A DNA stretch of 57,038 nucleotides, taken from assembly GCA_029212405.1 (NCBI GenBank), contig JARGNR010000016.1, forward strand, positions 32,081-89,118, in the 5' to 3' direction. This DNA comes from Saprospiraceae bacterium (GTDB lineage: Bacteria; Bacteroidota; Bacteroidia; Chitinophagales; Saprospiraceae). Within the stretch, counting starts at the first letter, position 1; each line of letters opens with the position of its first letter. Shown here piece after piece: positions 25,872 to 35,631 of the stretch. The notes beneath the pieces were generated by a model, which had not been told where the DNA came from, did not search any database, and saw only the letters and a list, made by a program, of their open reading frames with translations. The translations under genes were made by a program, and so were the position numbers.

Positions 25872-25879
25872 TACTTTTG
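25872..25879 (+). promoter_or_regulatory. Probable -7 element of purK-purE
   Basis: TACTTTTG matches TAnnTTTG and lies 18 bases before the purK ATG. No good -33 TTG is found at the usual distance, so the call rests on the -7 element and position. Confidence 0.45.
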
Positions 25880-25897
25880 TGCTTCATATTTTAATCT

Positions 25898-27043
25898 ATG
25901 ATTCAACAAAAAATTGGAATTTTAGGAGGTGGTCAATTGGGTAAAATGCTTTGTCAAGAAGCGAGTAAACTTGGTATCCGACTAAATATATTAGAAAAAG
26001 ACAATACCTATCCAAGTGCAGGAGTTTGTCCAGATATTACCTACGGGGATTTTAAAAACTATGATGATGTCCTTGCATTTGGGCGGAAAATGGACATTGT
26101 TACGGTCGAAATTGAAGCAGTGAATACAGAGGCACTTCATCAGTTAGAAAAAGAAGGGAAAGCTGTGTACCCTCAACCCGCCTTGTTGGATTTGATAAAA
26201 GATAAAGGAGAACAGAAAACATGGTATGCAACACACCATATACCAACCGCTCCATTTGAACTTTTTGGAAATGCAGATACTGTCAAAAATGCAGTAAAAG
26301 CTGGGAAATGGTCCATACCATTTGTTCAAAAAGCAAGAAAAGATGGATATGATGGTCAAGGAGTAAAAGTAGTTCGAACAGTTGAGGATTTGGATGACTT
26401 GCTGGATTGTCCATGTTTATTAGAAAATATGGCCGACATCGAAAAGGAAATCTCGGTAATAGTTGCACGTAGACCTTCTGGAGATATCAAAAGTTTTCCT
26501 GTAGTAGAAATGGAGTTTCATCCTACTGCAAATTTGGTTGAATTTCTTTTTTCCCCCTCTTCGGTGAGTGAAGAAGTGCAGCAAAGAGCAACTCAGCTGG
26601 CGGAGAAAGTTGGAGAGGAGATGGGTATTGTAGGATTATTAGCGGTAGAGTTGTTTTTAACCAAATCTGGTGACATATGGGTGAATGAAGTAGCACCAAG
26701 ACCTCACAATAGTGGACATCAGACGATCGAGGGAAATATCACATCGCAGTATGCACAGCACCTCAGAGCTATCATGGATTTGCCATTGGGAGATACATCT
26801 GCAAGAAGTGCTTCAGTAATGGTAAATGTACTGGGAGAACCAGAATATACGGGAGATGCCTATTATGAAGGATTATCTGAAGCATTAGAAATAAGTGGAG
26901 CACACATACATTTGTACGGCAAAAAAATGACAAAGCCATTTCGGAAAATGGGACATGCTACCATAGTAGATACATCATTAGAATCGGCTATAGAGAAGGC
27001 AAAAACATTGAAGTCAACGCTAAAAGTAATAACTAAGAAATGA
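25898..27043 (+). CDS. purK: 5-(carboxyamino)imidazole ribonucleotide synthase
   Basis: 381 residues, ATP-grasp family. The start IGILGGGQLGKMLCQEA is the PurK nucleotide-fold signature; VQKARKDGYDGQGV and the late EVAPRPHNSGHQTIEG are diagnostic for PurK. It converts AIR, ATP and bicarbonate to N5-CAIR in purine synthesis. purE follows with a four-base overlap (ATGA), so the two steps are translationally coupled. This shows the two-step PurK/PurE class I route. Confidence 0.96.
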   Translation: MIQQKIGILGGGQLGKMLCQEASKLGIRLNILEKDNTYPSAGVCPDITYGDFKNYDDVLAFGRKMDIVTVEIEAVNTEALHQLEKEGKAVYPQPALLDLIKDKGEQKTWYATHHIPTAPFELFGNADTVKNAVKAGKWSIPFVQKARKDGYDGQGVKVVRTVEDLDDLLDCPCLLENMADIEKEISVIVARRPSGDIKSFPVVEMEFHPTANLVEFLFSPSSVSEEVQQRATQLAEKVGEEMGIVGLLAVELFLTKSGDIWVNEVAPRPHNSGHQTIEGNITSQYAQHLRAIMDLPLGDTSARSASVMVNVLGEPEYTGDAYYEGLSEALEISGAHIHLYGKKMTKPFRKMGHATIVDTSLESAIEKAKTLKSTLKVITKK

Positions 27044-27561
27044 GTAAAAATGAAAACCCAAGAGTAAGTATAATAATGGGCTCAGATTCTGATTTGCCAG
27101 TGATGAAACCCGCTGCAGAATTTTTAGAGATGCTGGATATCCCTTATGAGTTGACCATTGTATCTGCACATCGAACACCAGATCGAATGATAGATTTTGC
27201 CAGAAATGCACATAAAAGAGGGATTCAAGTAGTGGTTGCAGGTGCAGGAGGGGCCGCTCATTTGCCAGGGATGGTGGCTTCTATTACTCCATTGCCAGTT
27301 ATCGGCGTTCCCGTAAAATCATCCAATAGTATTGATGGCTGGGATTCGATATTGTCAATTCTGCAAATGCCTTCTGGAATTCCTGTGGCTACTGTAGCGC
27401 TAAATGGTGGAAAAAATGCAGGTATATTGGCGGCTACAATATTAGGTGCTGCTGATGAGACGGTGAGGAAGCAAATCGAAGACTATAAAAATGAATTGAC
27501 TGCTGCAGTCATGGGGAAGGTGGAAAAAGTGAAAGGAATGGGGTATCAAGGAATAGACTAA
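27040..27561 (+). CDS. purE: N5-carboxyaminoimidazole ribonucleotide mutase
   Basis: 173 residues. IIMGSDSDLPVM, TIVSAHRTPDRM and the GAGGAAHLPGMVA block are the class I PurE active site (N5-CAIR to CAIR). Start ATG overlaps the purK stop by four bases. The C-terminal tail (KVEKVKGMGYQGID) is slightly longer than in enterobacteria but usual for Bacteroidota. Confidence 0.96.
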   Translation: MSKNENPRVSIIMGSDSDLPVMKPAAEFLEMLDIPYELTIVSAHRTPDRMIDFARNAHKRGIQVVVAGAGGAAHLPGMVASITPLPVIGVPVKSSNSIDGWDSILSILQMPSGIPVATVALNGGKNAGILAATILGAADETVRKQIEDYKNELTAAVMGKVEKVKGMGYQGID

Positions 27562-27599
27562 TATCCTTGTACTGATATTATTTAGGATTTATTCTGCTT

Positions 27600-28016
27600 T
27601 TATGATTCTGTAATGGGCAGTAATCTGGAATCATCTAGCGCAGCAGTACGGTGTCCTTCAATCGCTAAATATTGTTCATTTGTCGCAAATTTAAGAAATT
27701 CAGATACGCTTTGATGTTTAACCAATAGGACATAATCCCACTCTTCCTCATTAGGCCCAATCAAAAATTCTTTTGCCGATCCTGAAAAAATTACCTCACT
27801 TCCAATTTTTACTAACATTGGGAGTACGGCGTTGCTATATTTTCTATATGCAGATTTACCTGAGATTTCTTTTTCTGGTTTAAGTAGAGGGAGAGAAGAA
27901 TAATCCGCTACTTGTCTAAATTTCAGTAAGTTGAGCATTACTACTGGACTTGTGTGTGGTCTGCTGAAAAAACGTTTTCCTGCTTCCTCTGTAACCTTGA
28001 TGTATTTTTTACGCAT
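27600..28016 (-). CDS. DUF1330-type protein
   Basis: 138 residues, soluble. PVVMLNLLKFR near the start, YSNAVLPMLVKIGSEVIFSGSA in the middle and WDYVLLVKHQSVSEFLKFA ... HRTAALDDSRLLP toward the end are the DUF1330 pattern, a dimeric alpha/beta-barrel fold of unknown role, related to small monooxygenase-like proteins. It is convergent with purE; nothing links the two functionally. Confidence 0.75.
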   Translation of the reverse strand: MRKKYIKVTEEAGKRFFSRPHTSPVVMLNLLKFRQVADYSSLPLLKPEKEISGKSAYRKYSNAVLPMLVKIGSEVIFSGSAKEFLIGPNEEEWDYVLLVKHQSVSEFLKFATNEQYLAIEGHRTAALDDSRLLPITES

Positions 28017-28037
28017 TGATGCTCTTCATTTATTGAT

Positions 28038-31000
28038 TTAGATGACGATCAATTTTCTACTTATCCTTCGGTTACCATCTTTGATAATTATAAAGTAGAG
28101 CCCTTTGGTTAGGGTGTCATTAAATTGAAGACTATAGACTTCATTTTTTGTTTTGGTAAGACTGGAAATAGGCAGTTGTGTTCCCACAGAGTTTACAATC
28201 TGTACGGAAGACGCTTGAAGCTCATGTATTCCACCATACTCAATAAACAATTCATTGATATTCTCTGATATTGGATTTGGATATACTGAAAAAGTAGATT
28301 CAATGACTTGATTGGTATTTGAAATCACGACCACAATGGAGTCACAAAATTCTAATTCGCAATTAAACTCATCTTGTTTTACCACGAGACACGCTTCATA
28401 CGTTCCAGATTCATCATAAATATGAAATGGATTTGGATTGGTGGAAAAAATGCCATCTCCAAAACGATACAAATATTCATCTATATTTCCTGTACTTTCA
28501 TTGGTGAACTGAAATCCATCATTGATCATTTCTACAGAAAATAGGGGAGTGATAAGGGTACAAGGGTCTCCCACTATTACATCCAAGCAAAGTTCACTTG
28601 AACAAGAGTCAGTAGTGATTTGATGACAAATATTGTATGTTCCGATACTATCTACAGTAAAATTGAACGTGGATAAATCATCTATAGAGACGATTCCGTT
28701 TATGGTCCAAGATTGACTGGTGATAGGCTCTGAAGTAGTTGAACTATCGGAAAGTGTTAATGTGAGGCCATCGATTTCAAAAGTGAAATTCGGATCACAA
28801 ATAATTGGGGTACAATCTATGGTTTGAATAAAAACTGTATCCGAACAAAATTGATCTTCCAAAGACGTAAACACATATTCAAACGCGCTGCTATCCCCCC
28901 TTAATCGAATTTCATATGCATAGTCTATGTCTTGAGGATTGATGATCCAACTACTATCTAAACTACTCACTTGAACATCTAAACTATCCAACCCATCATC
29001 AAAAACAAAAGCATAACCTATAGAATCACCGATAATGCAACTGTCTAACTGGATTAATGTAATATCTATGGGACAATTTAAGCAGTACGCAGCTGTGAAA
29101 TCAATAGAATCTTGACACAATGGCTCTAAATTGTCTACTATCAAAATAGAATGTTCCAATCCATCTGCTTTTGCACTAAAGTGAATGGAGAAACTATCAA
29201 TAGTAACCTCTAAGGAATCCCCATCGTAGTATACCTGATAACCAATGCTATTTGTAGTAGTGTCCAATTCTAAGGTATAAAAAGCAGTTTCATTCACACA
29301 ACTATCCACGCTAAGTTCATCAATAAGAATATCACATGGAGAGTAGCAAAGTGGGGGAGTGATCACCGTGGAAAAATTACAAGCAGAATCCAAGCCATCA
29401 AATACTTGAATCAAATGAGGTTGTTCATCTCCTAGAATACTGATTATAAATGAATTCACAGTGTCTCCATTTTCGTAGGTATAAATGTCTCCTACTAAAA
29501 AGCTGTCCAGAAATACGAAATAATTATTACCATTTGAATAGGTTTCCGAAAATAGGATTTCTACATGAATGAAGCTATCAATGCAACCCACCAATGAGTC
29601 AGGGATCATAGGGTTATTGGCTTGATAATCTTCAGTAATTAGTTCTGCTGAGATCAAGTCAAGTGTGCAATCTGTCACACAAACAGGAGATTGATACGAT
29701 AAGGTGTCAAAACAATTTGGATCAAATAAGTCCATATAGGAAAAGAGGTGTACAGAACTATCAGCAGGCAGTGATCCTTCAAAAAATGCTTCTCCATTAG
29801 CATCATAAAAGAATGGGAATCCTTGAAAAAGCTCTCCATTTACTTCCAATATAAATCCTTGAGGAGAGGGATTAGGATGACTTACTTTAGCAACATATCT
29901 AATGGTGTTGTCATTATAACACGAGTCTTGAACAAACAATTCTATCATTCCACCACATGGGGTAATTTCACATATTGGAGCTACAAATGTGACGTCTGCG
30001 GTACAGCCATTGTCTTCTGCATCCTTTATTTCTATTTGATGTTCAAGGTCATCTCCTTCTAATTGGAACACCCCTTTATTGTCTCCATCCAATGCATATT
30101 CAAATGGGCCATTGGAGATTTTGACTCCGTCTACAAAAATATCATAGCCCAAGAATGACCCGTTCACATCATCAAATGAGTAAAAGACAGGGATCATATT
30201 TTCTTCACAATTGGCTACCACCTCTATAGAGGCCTGAAATAGAGTATCTCCAGCACTATTGTACATATAATAAGGATGAATTCCTGCAGTCAAAATAGGG
30301 GATATAAATATGGCGCCATTGGTCTGCAATCCACTGTCCCAACTATCTGGACCAGATAGCGCAATGGATCGTAAGCCAACAATACTGTCCTCTACCCACT
30401 GCCATAATATATCATCTCCTGATGCGACAATGATATCTTTTAAACTGATTTTGTCATTGGTTACCCCTAGCACTATGGTATTGTTCGAACCAGTACCTAC
30501 TGTTAAATCAGAAATACTACATGGTTCGGCGCAATCGTTGATTTCAATCAATAATTCGTCTGTACACAACGAATCGGATAGGTCCATTGCAGAAATTTTA
30601 TGTGTCAGACCATCACCAAAAACTGAAATGATAGTGCTTGCTTGATTCCCATCAAAAAAGATGGTATCCATGGCCAGAGTGTCATCCAACATAATGGCAA
30701 CACCAAGATCGGTAGGCTTTAATGAAGAAACTCCAACAGCGAGTTGAACCATTGAATCTTGATCACAACGTTCAGCTATAAACGCATTGACATTTAATGC
30801 ACAATTCAATTCGCCTTGGCAGTTTATTGCTCTTACGGTACTGCTCAAAGCACACGATGGATCAGCAACATCTACAATTGACATTTGGTGTGATTTTCCA
30901 TCTCCCGGCAGTGAAAATTCAACTTTTGTCAATCCATTATTGCTATAATCATATACGGTATCTTTTAGAACTACACCATCTAAACCAATATAAAAACCTG

Positions 31001-31946
31001 TTTCAGGAATAAAGGCATTGAAGAAAGTCAACTCAACTCTACTACTTTGACTATTCGGGCAATTTGCAATAATGTTCCCTGTGAAATCGCCTGAATCGGG
31101 AGGTCCATCTGGTGTGCTGTAATAAGGTTTTATTCCAGGAATCTTTAGTGCAAGTTCATAGGTAAACGAAGAATCTTGAACACCACTATCCCATTTGTCC
31201 GTAGACACGGTATCGACTGATGTAGAAGAATGATTGTCATCCAGCCATATAAAACGCACCAAATCACCCAGTTGAATAATTCGATTATTGGGTATGAAAC
31301 CCGTTTCAGTAATGACAATGTTATGCGATTCGTTGACGGTTTCATCTATTTCCAAATTGGAAAGAAAGCAGCTCGAATTACAGTCTTCTACAAAAAATCC
31401 AATCGTTTCATTGCATTGACCCGTTAAGGCTGATTCCACCATTACAAAATGTTGATTTCCATCTCCAGGGACCATCAAGTTTAGATTTAAGGTACCTTGA
31501 GGAATGGCAATGGCCGTATCATTCACTAGAATATCATCCAAGAATACATTTATAAATTGAAGAGAATTGAAGACATCGGTTACTGTAAGGGTAAGAGAGA
31601 CATTCCCTTGTGCATTACATACGGTTCCTAAATTAAAGTCGAGACCGATACTGCAAATTTCGATCAGCAATGTATCGGAGGCATTACACCCTTCTGATGT
31701 TGCAATTTGTAAGATTGCATTATAGGATCCAGGACTCACATAGGTATGAACAGGATTCTCTTGTGTACTCGTTGAACCATCGCCAAATCTCCACAGCCGT
31801 GAAGTAATTGTTTCTCCTTCTGAAAGGATAGAAGCATCAGTAAACTGAAATGTGCTATTTTCTGACGTAACAAAAAAATCCGCAATACATTGCGCATTTG
31901 ATATATAACTTACAGATAATAAGAGAAATACATATAATAATCTCAT
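28038..31946 (-). CDS. Large repeat-rich surface protein with PKD and cupredoxin-like domains and T9SS sorting domain
   Basis: 1302 residues with a signal peptide (MRLLYVFLLLSVSYISNAQ). Order: PKD domain (~20-95, WRFGDGSTSTQENPVHTY), a cupredoxin-like domain (~202-300), a second one (~485-580), PKD-like domains near 1050-1130 and 1130-1210 (YRFGDGIFSTNPNPFHIY), and a T9SS type A sorting domain from about 1216 (FSVYPNPISENIN) to the end. Between them a beta module repeats at least seven times, each closing with a pattern near G-D-G-x-x-H-x-I-x-I-x-D-x-x-D-x-x-C and a final Cys. The two cupredoxin-like domains lack most copper ligands. Probably a surface adhesin or scaffold; target unknown. Confidence 0.8.
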   Translation of the reverse strand: MRLLYVFLLLSVSYISNAQCIADFFVTSENSTFQFTDASILSEGETITSRLWRFGDGSTSTQENPVHTYVSPGSYNAILQIATSEGCNASDTLLIEICSIGLDFNLGTVCNAQGNVSLTLTVTDVFNSLQFINVFLDDILVNDTAIAIPQGTLNLNLMVPGDGNQHFVMVESALTGQCNETIGFFVEDCNSSCFLSNLEIDETVNESHNIVITETGFIPNNRIIQLGDLVRFIWLDDNHSSTSVDTVSTDKWDSGVQDSSFTYELALKIPGIKPYYSTPDGPPDSGDFTGNIIANCPNSQSSRVELTFFNAFIPETGFYIGLDGVVLKDTVYDYSNNGLTKVEFSLPGDGKSHQMSIVDVADPSCALSSTVRAINCQGELNCALNVNAFIAERCDQDSMVQLAVGVSSLKPTDLGVAIMLDDTLAMDTIFFDGNQASTIISVFGDGLTHKISAMDLSDSLCTDELLIEINDCAEPCSISDLTVGTGSNNTIVLGVTNDKISLKDIIVASGDDILWQWVEDSIVGLRSIALSGPDSWDSGLQTNGAIFISPILTAGIHPYYMYNSAGDTLFQASIEVVANCEENMIPVFYSFDDVNGSFLGYDIFVDGVKISNGPFEYALDGDNKGVFQLEGDDLEHQIEIKDAEDNGCTADVTFVAPICEITPCGGMIELFVQDSCYNDNTIRYVAKVSHPNPSPQGFILEVNGELFQGFPFFYDANGEAFFEGSLPADSSVHLFSYMDLFDPNCFDTLSYQSPVCVTDCTLDLISAELITEDYQANNPMIPDSLVGCIDSFIHVEILFSETYSNGNNYFVFLDSFLVGDIYTYENGDTVNSFIISILGDEQPHLIQVFDGLDSACNFSTVITPPLCYSPCDILIDELSVDSCVNETAFYTLELDTTTNSIGYQVYYDGDSLEVTIDSFSIHFSAKADGLEHSILIVDNLEPLCQDSIDFTAAYCLNCPIDITLIQLDSCIIGDSIGYAFVFDDGLDSLDVQVSSLDSSWIINPQDIDYAYEIRLRGDSSAFEYVFTSLEDQFCSDTVFIQTIDCTPIICDPNFTFEIDGLTLTLSDSSTTSEPITSQSWTINGIVSIDDLSTFNFTVDSIGTYNICHQITTDSCSSELCLDVIVGDPCTLITPLFSVEMINDGFQFTNESTGNIDEYLYRFGDGIFSTNPNPFHIYDESGTYEACLVVKQDEFNCELEFCDSIVVVISNTNQVIESTFSVYPNPISENINELFIEYGGIHELQASSVQIVNSVGTQLPISSLTKTKNEVYSLQFNDTLTKGLYFIIIKDGNRRISRKLIVI

Positions 31947-32116
31947 CGTATGTCTTTGTTTTTATGTATCCTTTTCTTACATGGATAACACTAAAACAGT
32001 GCAATTTTAATACCGAAAATTTTTATGCTCTTTGAATTTTGTAAGGTTTTCAAAATTACTTCATTCGATATTTTTTGAAGTAGCGAGCAAAGAGTGAAAA
32101 AAGACAACATATTTCT

Positions 32117-32124
32117 TAGTTTTG
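32117..32124 (+). promoter_or_regulatory. -7 element upstream of the UbiA-family gene
   Basis: TAGTTTTG matches TAnnTTTG. A start of transcription near 32131 would leave no leader for the ATG at 32134, which favours the next in-frame ATG at 32161. No clear -33 box. Confidence 0.45.
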
Positions 32125-32160
32125 TGCAACTAAATGCTTTGCCAGAAGTTGTATGTTGAA

Positions 32161-33024
32161 ATGAAGAATTATTTAAGTCTAGTCAAATTCAGTCACACTA
32201 TTTTTGCCCTTCCATTTGCTTTGGTAGGATTTTTTATTGCGGTCAATATGCCAGATTACACGTTTGATTGGAAAGTGTTGGGTTTGGTGTTGTTGTGTAT
32301 GGTTTTTGCGAGAAATGCCGCAATGGCATTTAACCGATGGCAGGACAGGGATATCGATGGGAAAAATCCTCGAACAGCAGTGAGAGAAATACCTGCTGGT
32401 ATATTGCCTGAACGTTCCGTCTTATGGTTTGTAATTGCGAATTGTATTGGGTTGATCCTTACAACATATTTTATTAATCCAATTTGTTTTTACTTGAGTC
32501 CAGTGGCTATTTTGATCACCCTTGGGTACAGTTATACCAAGAGGTTTACAGCTCTATGTCATTTGGTGCTGGGACTGGGATTATCATTGGCTCCTATTGG
32601 TGCGTATATGGCCGTAACGGGTGAGTTTGGACTAGTTCCGATATTGTTAGGAATGGCTGTTTTATTCTGGGTTGCTGGATTTGATATTATTTATGCACTA
32701 CAAGACTTTGAATTTGACAAATCTCTACAGCTTCATTCAACGCCTGTATGGTTGGGTAAAGAGAATGCATTAAAGTTAAGTACTTTTTTTCATTTGCTTA
32801 CTGCAATATTGATCGGTTCTGCCGCTTACCAATTAGGTACTCAGTTTGAATCGATCGGATATATCCATTATATAGGAGCAATCGTATTTATAGGTTTATT
32901 GTATTACCAGCACACCTTAGTAAAATCGAATGATTTGTCAAAAGTCAATATGGCTTTTTTTACTACGAATGGGGTAGCAAGTGTAATTTTTGGTGCACTA
33001 TTGATTCTGGATTTGTACATTTAG
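32161..33024 (+). CDS. UbiA-family prenyltransferase, probable MqnP of the futalosine pathway
   Basis: 287 residues from the ATG at 32161; a further ATG at 32134 would add nine residues but sits at the likely transcription start. Both Asp-rich prenyl-diphosphate sites are present: NRWQDRDIDGKNPRT (NxxxDxxxD) near residue 60 and D-F-E-F-D near 180, with about eight membrane segments. UbiA-family enzymes attach a polyprenyl chain to an aromatic acid. With mqnE in the same window, MqnP, which prenylates 1,4-dihydroxy-6-naphthoate, is the best guess; a ubiquinone role is unlikely in this phylum. The second Asp motif and partner genes cannot decide the substrate. Confidence 0.8.
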   Translation: MKNYLSLVKFSHTIFALPFALVGFFIAVNMPDYTFDWKVLGLVLLCMVFARNAAMAFNRWQDRDIDGKNPRTAVREIPAGILPERSVLWFVIANCIGLILTTYFINPICFYLSPVAILITLGYSYTKRFTALCHLVLGLGLSLAPIGAYMAVTGEFGLVPILLGMAVLFWVAGFDIIYALQDFEFDKSLQLHSTPVWLGKENALKLSTFFHLLTAILIGSAAYQLGTQFESIGYIHYIGAIVFIGLLYYQHTLVKSNDLSKVNMAFFTTNGVASVIFGALLILDLYI

Positions 33025-33072
33025 GGTACAACAGGTGGATCCATTGTATTCCATGTATGGTAAAACCATGGA

Positions 33073-33312
33073 TTAATCAATATGAGGTAGGCTCTCAAAT
33101 TCTTTCCTTTTGTCTTCAAACCATTCCTTCATCTTTTCAGGGGATTCCATTAGAGCTTGCATCGCTCCCATGGCTTTTAAATGGTCTGCATCCTTTTTTT
33201 GAAACATCTCCATGCCGTGTTGTTTGCTGAGCGCAGCCATTTCATCAAAAGTATTGGCTGTAAATTCTAAATCGCATGCTCCGCCTAATTGTTTGCAAGT
33301 CATTTTTTTCAT
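33073..33312 (-). CDS. DUF1059 small protein
   Basis: 79 residues. M-K-K-M-T-C-K-Q-L-G-G-A-C-D-L-E-F and the following T-F-D-E-M match the DUF1059 family, with its two N-terminal cysteines, here followed by a helical tail rich in Met, Lys and Glu. Such proteins are small and cytoplasmic, of unknown function; a metal-binding role for the cysteines is only a guess. It is convergent with the prenyltransferase gene. Confidence 0.75.
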   Translation of the reverse strand: MKKMTCKQLGGACDLEFTANTFDEMAALSKQHGMEMFQKKDADHLKAMGAMQALMESPEKMKEWFEDKRKEFESLPHID

Positions 33313-33353
33313 GAACGAATTATTTTTGAATTTGTAAAATACATATTTAGGTT

Positions 33354-34568
33354 CTATTTCAGGGCCATGACTTCGGATAGTAGAGGAGGCAAACCAGGAC
33401 TGTTATTGTCATTGTCATAGTGACTCAAAATAGCACCAACGTATTTCTCTTCGATTTTAGCCACTACGTAATAGATATATAAAATATTACTTCCTCCCAG
33501 AGCAAATTTTGGCATTTTGACCTTCAACGTATACTTCTGTGCAGTAGTTTCAATGCCTTCAAAAGTGACATCTACTTTTTCTGTGGCGATGAATTCTCCT
33601 TCTTTCTTACGTTCTGTGATTTGAATTCTTTGACGGATATATTGATGGGCTCTTTCTTCTGTTGAGAATTCTGACCAGTCCATTTGCCCCAAATGTGGAC
33701 ATTGTACATTTCGTATATCCATCCATCTGCACACTGGTCCTAGTTGGATATATCGATTGGCAAAATAAATGGAATCTATTTCTTGGCTTGCATAATGATA
33801 ATATGGAATTTCTAGATTAGTATATAACTTGAGGAAGGTGTTTTCCATTTGTTCATTTCTCGGAATCGATGTAGAAATCCCGATATAGGAAGTTTTTCCT
33901 TTGTCATTGGCAATAATGAAATGTTCGGTGCTTAACTCTATATCATCGGATACCTTTTTTACAGAATTATATAGGAGGTTAGAGTTTTTTATTCTCCTTG
34001 ATAGTTTCCCTGGGTCGGATTTAGAAATTTTGAATTTATTTTTTAGTTGTTTTATCGTTTTTTCATTAAAAGGATCTGCGTGTTCGTAGGTCACCACTGA
34101 ATATCCATCAAAATTATAGAAGGTGAACTCCCCTTGACGCAAGCCTTCCAATGTGGATAATAGAAGTTTTTCATTTGGTTCAAATTCTACAATTTCTTCA
34201 TTTCCTTCCAAAAAGTTTCTTGAAAAATTTCGGTAGAGATCCGCTTCAATACGATAACAGGAAGTAAAAAGATTGGGAGCTTTTACTTTTTTTAGTTCAA
34301 TTATATTCGCACCTGCATTTCTCGCTGTAATAATACACTTATCTATCAAATCATCGTAACCACATCGAACAGATAATCCTCCTTCTCCTAGTTTGATACT
34401 CCCAATAAATTTGGATTTTGTAGGAATGATGTCATCCAGGCTAAACAAAAATATTTCTTCGTCAATAGCTAACGGAGAATAACGCAGGTCAGTCAGTTTG
34501 GTATTTACCCTTGGATTACAACTGTAAATTACTACCAAGATTAATAGTAGAAAATAATTTTTCATCAT
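33354..34568 (-). CDS. Hypothetical lipoprotein
   Basis: 404 residues with a lipoprotein signal (MMKNYFLLLILVVIYSCNPR; lipobox ending at Cys17). The N-terminal part (IDEEIFLFSLDD, GSIKLGEGGLSVRCGYDDLIDKC) resembles a small alpha/beta domain found in several lipoproteins; the rest has no recognised domain. Several aromatic, charged surface stretches but no catalytic motif. It is separated from the FGE-like gene by about 95 bases on the same strand. Predicted to be anchored in the periplasm or on the outer membrane. Confidence 0.6.
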   Translation of the reverse strand: MMKNYFLLLILVVIYSCNPRVNTKLTDLRYSPLAIDEEIFLFSLDDIIPTKSKFIGSIKLGEGGLSVRCGYDDLIDKCIITARNAGANIIELKKVKAPNLFTSCYRIEADLYRNFSRNFLEGNEEIVEFEPNEKLLLSTLEGLRQGEFTFYNFDGYSVVTYEHADPFNEKTIKQLKNKFKISKSDPGKLSRRIKNSNLLYNSVKKVSDDIELSTEHFIIANDKGKTSYIGISTSIPRNEQMENTFLKLYTNLEIPYYHYASQEIDSIYFANRYIQLGPVCRWMDIRNVQCPHLGQMDWSEFSTEERAHQYIRQRIQITERKKEGEFIATEKVDVTFEGIETTAQKYTLKVKMPKFALGGSNILYIYYVVAKIEEKYVGAILSHYDNDNNSPGLPPLLSEVMALK

Positions 34569-34662
34569 TTAAACATTCATTGGTTTATTATGAAAATGGA
34601 CATGTATATGATGCTTTCATAAAACGATTGAAGATTGAGGGTAAAAATGGACACAGAGTTAT

Positions 34663-35589
34663 TTAATTAGTAGTAGACATTATTTCCAACCGACTAACAT
34701 TTCTAAATCCCGTCCAGCAATTAGGAATATTTTGTTCGACGTTACTTCTGAAATTAATATCTTTAAACAGATGCATCCAATCACCTCCCTTGGCTATCCC
34801 AGGTTGATCCACCATTTCAGAAACATTACCAAGGGTGTGGTAGAGTCCATTTTTATTGATGCATCCATGTACTACGGATTGGGTAGGGGAATATAATTGT
34901 TCTTTTGATTCATCCAAGGCTTCCTGAGTATGTATGAGGAGATAGCCATTTTCTACTAATTTTTTGTTGTTACTATCTCTCGGATCTACCCCATACAAGT
35001 AGCCTTCATTAATGGCAGCTATTTTGTCCCATTCTTTTGAGGTTGGAATATAAAAAAGTGGATATATAAAATTCGAATCCAAGGGTTTGAGAAGTGCAAT
35101 AGTACCTGCTTTTAGTTTTTCCAGAGAAAAGTAATTTTCTGGGGTGCTCTCTTTGATCGGTTTTAAATAGCCCAACTCTATTAATAACATCTCGGCAACA
35201 CGGTCTGTTCTCCATTCGGAATATGCTTTTGCTTGCTCTAATGTGACCCCAACGACAGGGAAATCATTAAACTCAGGATCTTCCAGATACGTTTGACCAT
35301 CTAATTCAAAATACGGCTGGAAGGTCCATACGGATAAATCAGGTATTGCATCAATAAATTCAGAGGCAAGAGTTCCATAGGTTGTTTTTAACCAATACAA
35401 ATATTCTTTGTAGAACATATTGGTGACCTCCGTTTTGTCTGCATAAAAGTTGGTATCGATACGAACCATGTTTGGAGGTAAAAATTCCTCTACTTCGATT
35501 CCATTTAAGTGTATCATTTCCTTCTGAGAAAAACTTACTGTTGTAGTCAAAAAGATAATGCAAAAGATTACGTTGATTTTATCCATCAT
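34663..35589 (-). CDS. FGE-sulfatase (SUMF1-like) domain protein, probably non-catalytic
   Basis: 308 residues with a signal peptide (MMDKINVIFCIIFLTTTVSFS). The formylglycine-generating-enzyme fold is recognised by M-V-R-I-D-T-N-F-Y-A-D-K-T-E-V-T-N near the start, FNDFPVVGVTLEQAKAYSEWR, LGNVSEMVDQPGIAKGGDW and a closing NCWTGFRNVSR. The two closely spaced cysteines that mature sulfatases in true FGE are not seen in the segment between GGDW and TGFR. Related non-catalytic proteins include GldJ and GldK of the T9SS and gliding machinery. It is therefore a likely binding or structural protein, not the enzyme that activates the sulfatase at 40189. Confidence 0.75.
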   Translation of the reverse strand: MMDKINVIFCIIFLTTTVSFSQKEMIHLNGIEVEEFLPPNMVRIDTNFYADKTEVTNMFYKEYLYWLKTTYGTLASEFIDAIPDLSVWTFQPYFELDGQTYLEDPEFNDFPVVGVTLEQAKAYSEWRTDRVAEMLLIELGYLKPIKESTPENYFSLEKLKAGTIALLKPLDSNFIYPLFYIPTSKEWDKIAAINEGYLYGVDPRDSNNKKLVENGYLLIHTQEALDESKEQLYSPTQSVVHGCINKNGLYHTLGNVSEMVDQPGIAKGGDWMHLFKDINFRSNVEQNIPNCWTGFRNVSRLEIMSTTN

Positions 35590-35631
35590 TTGTGGTATAG
35601 TTTTAGATTTTTGATCGGAGAAATCTAGCTA

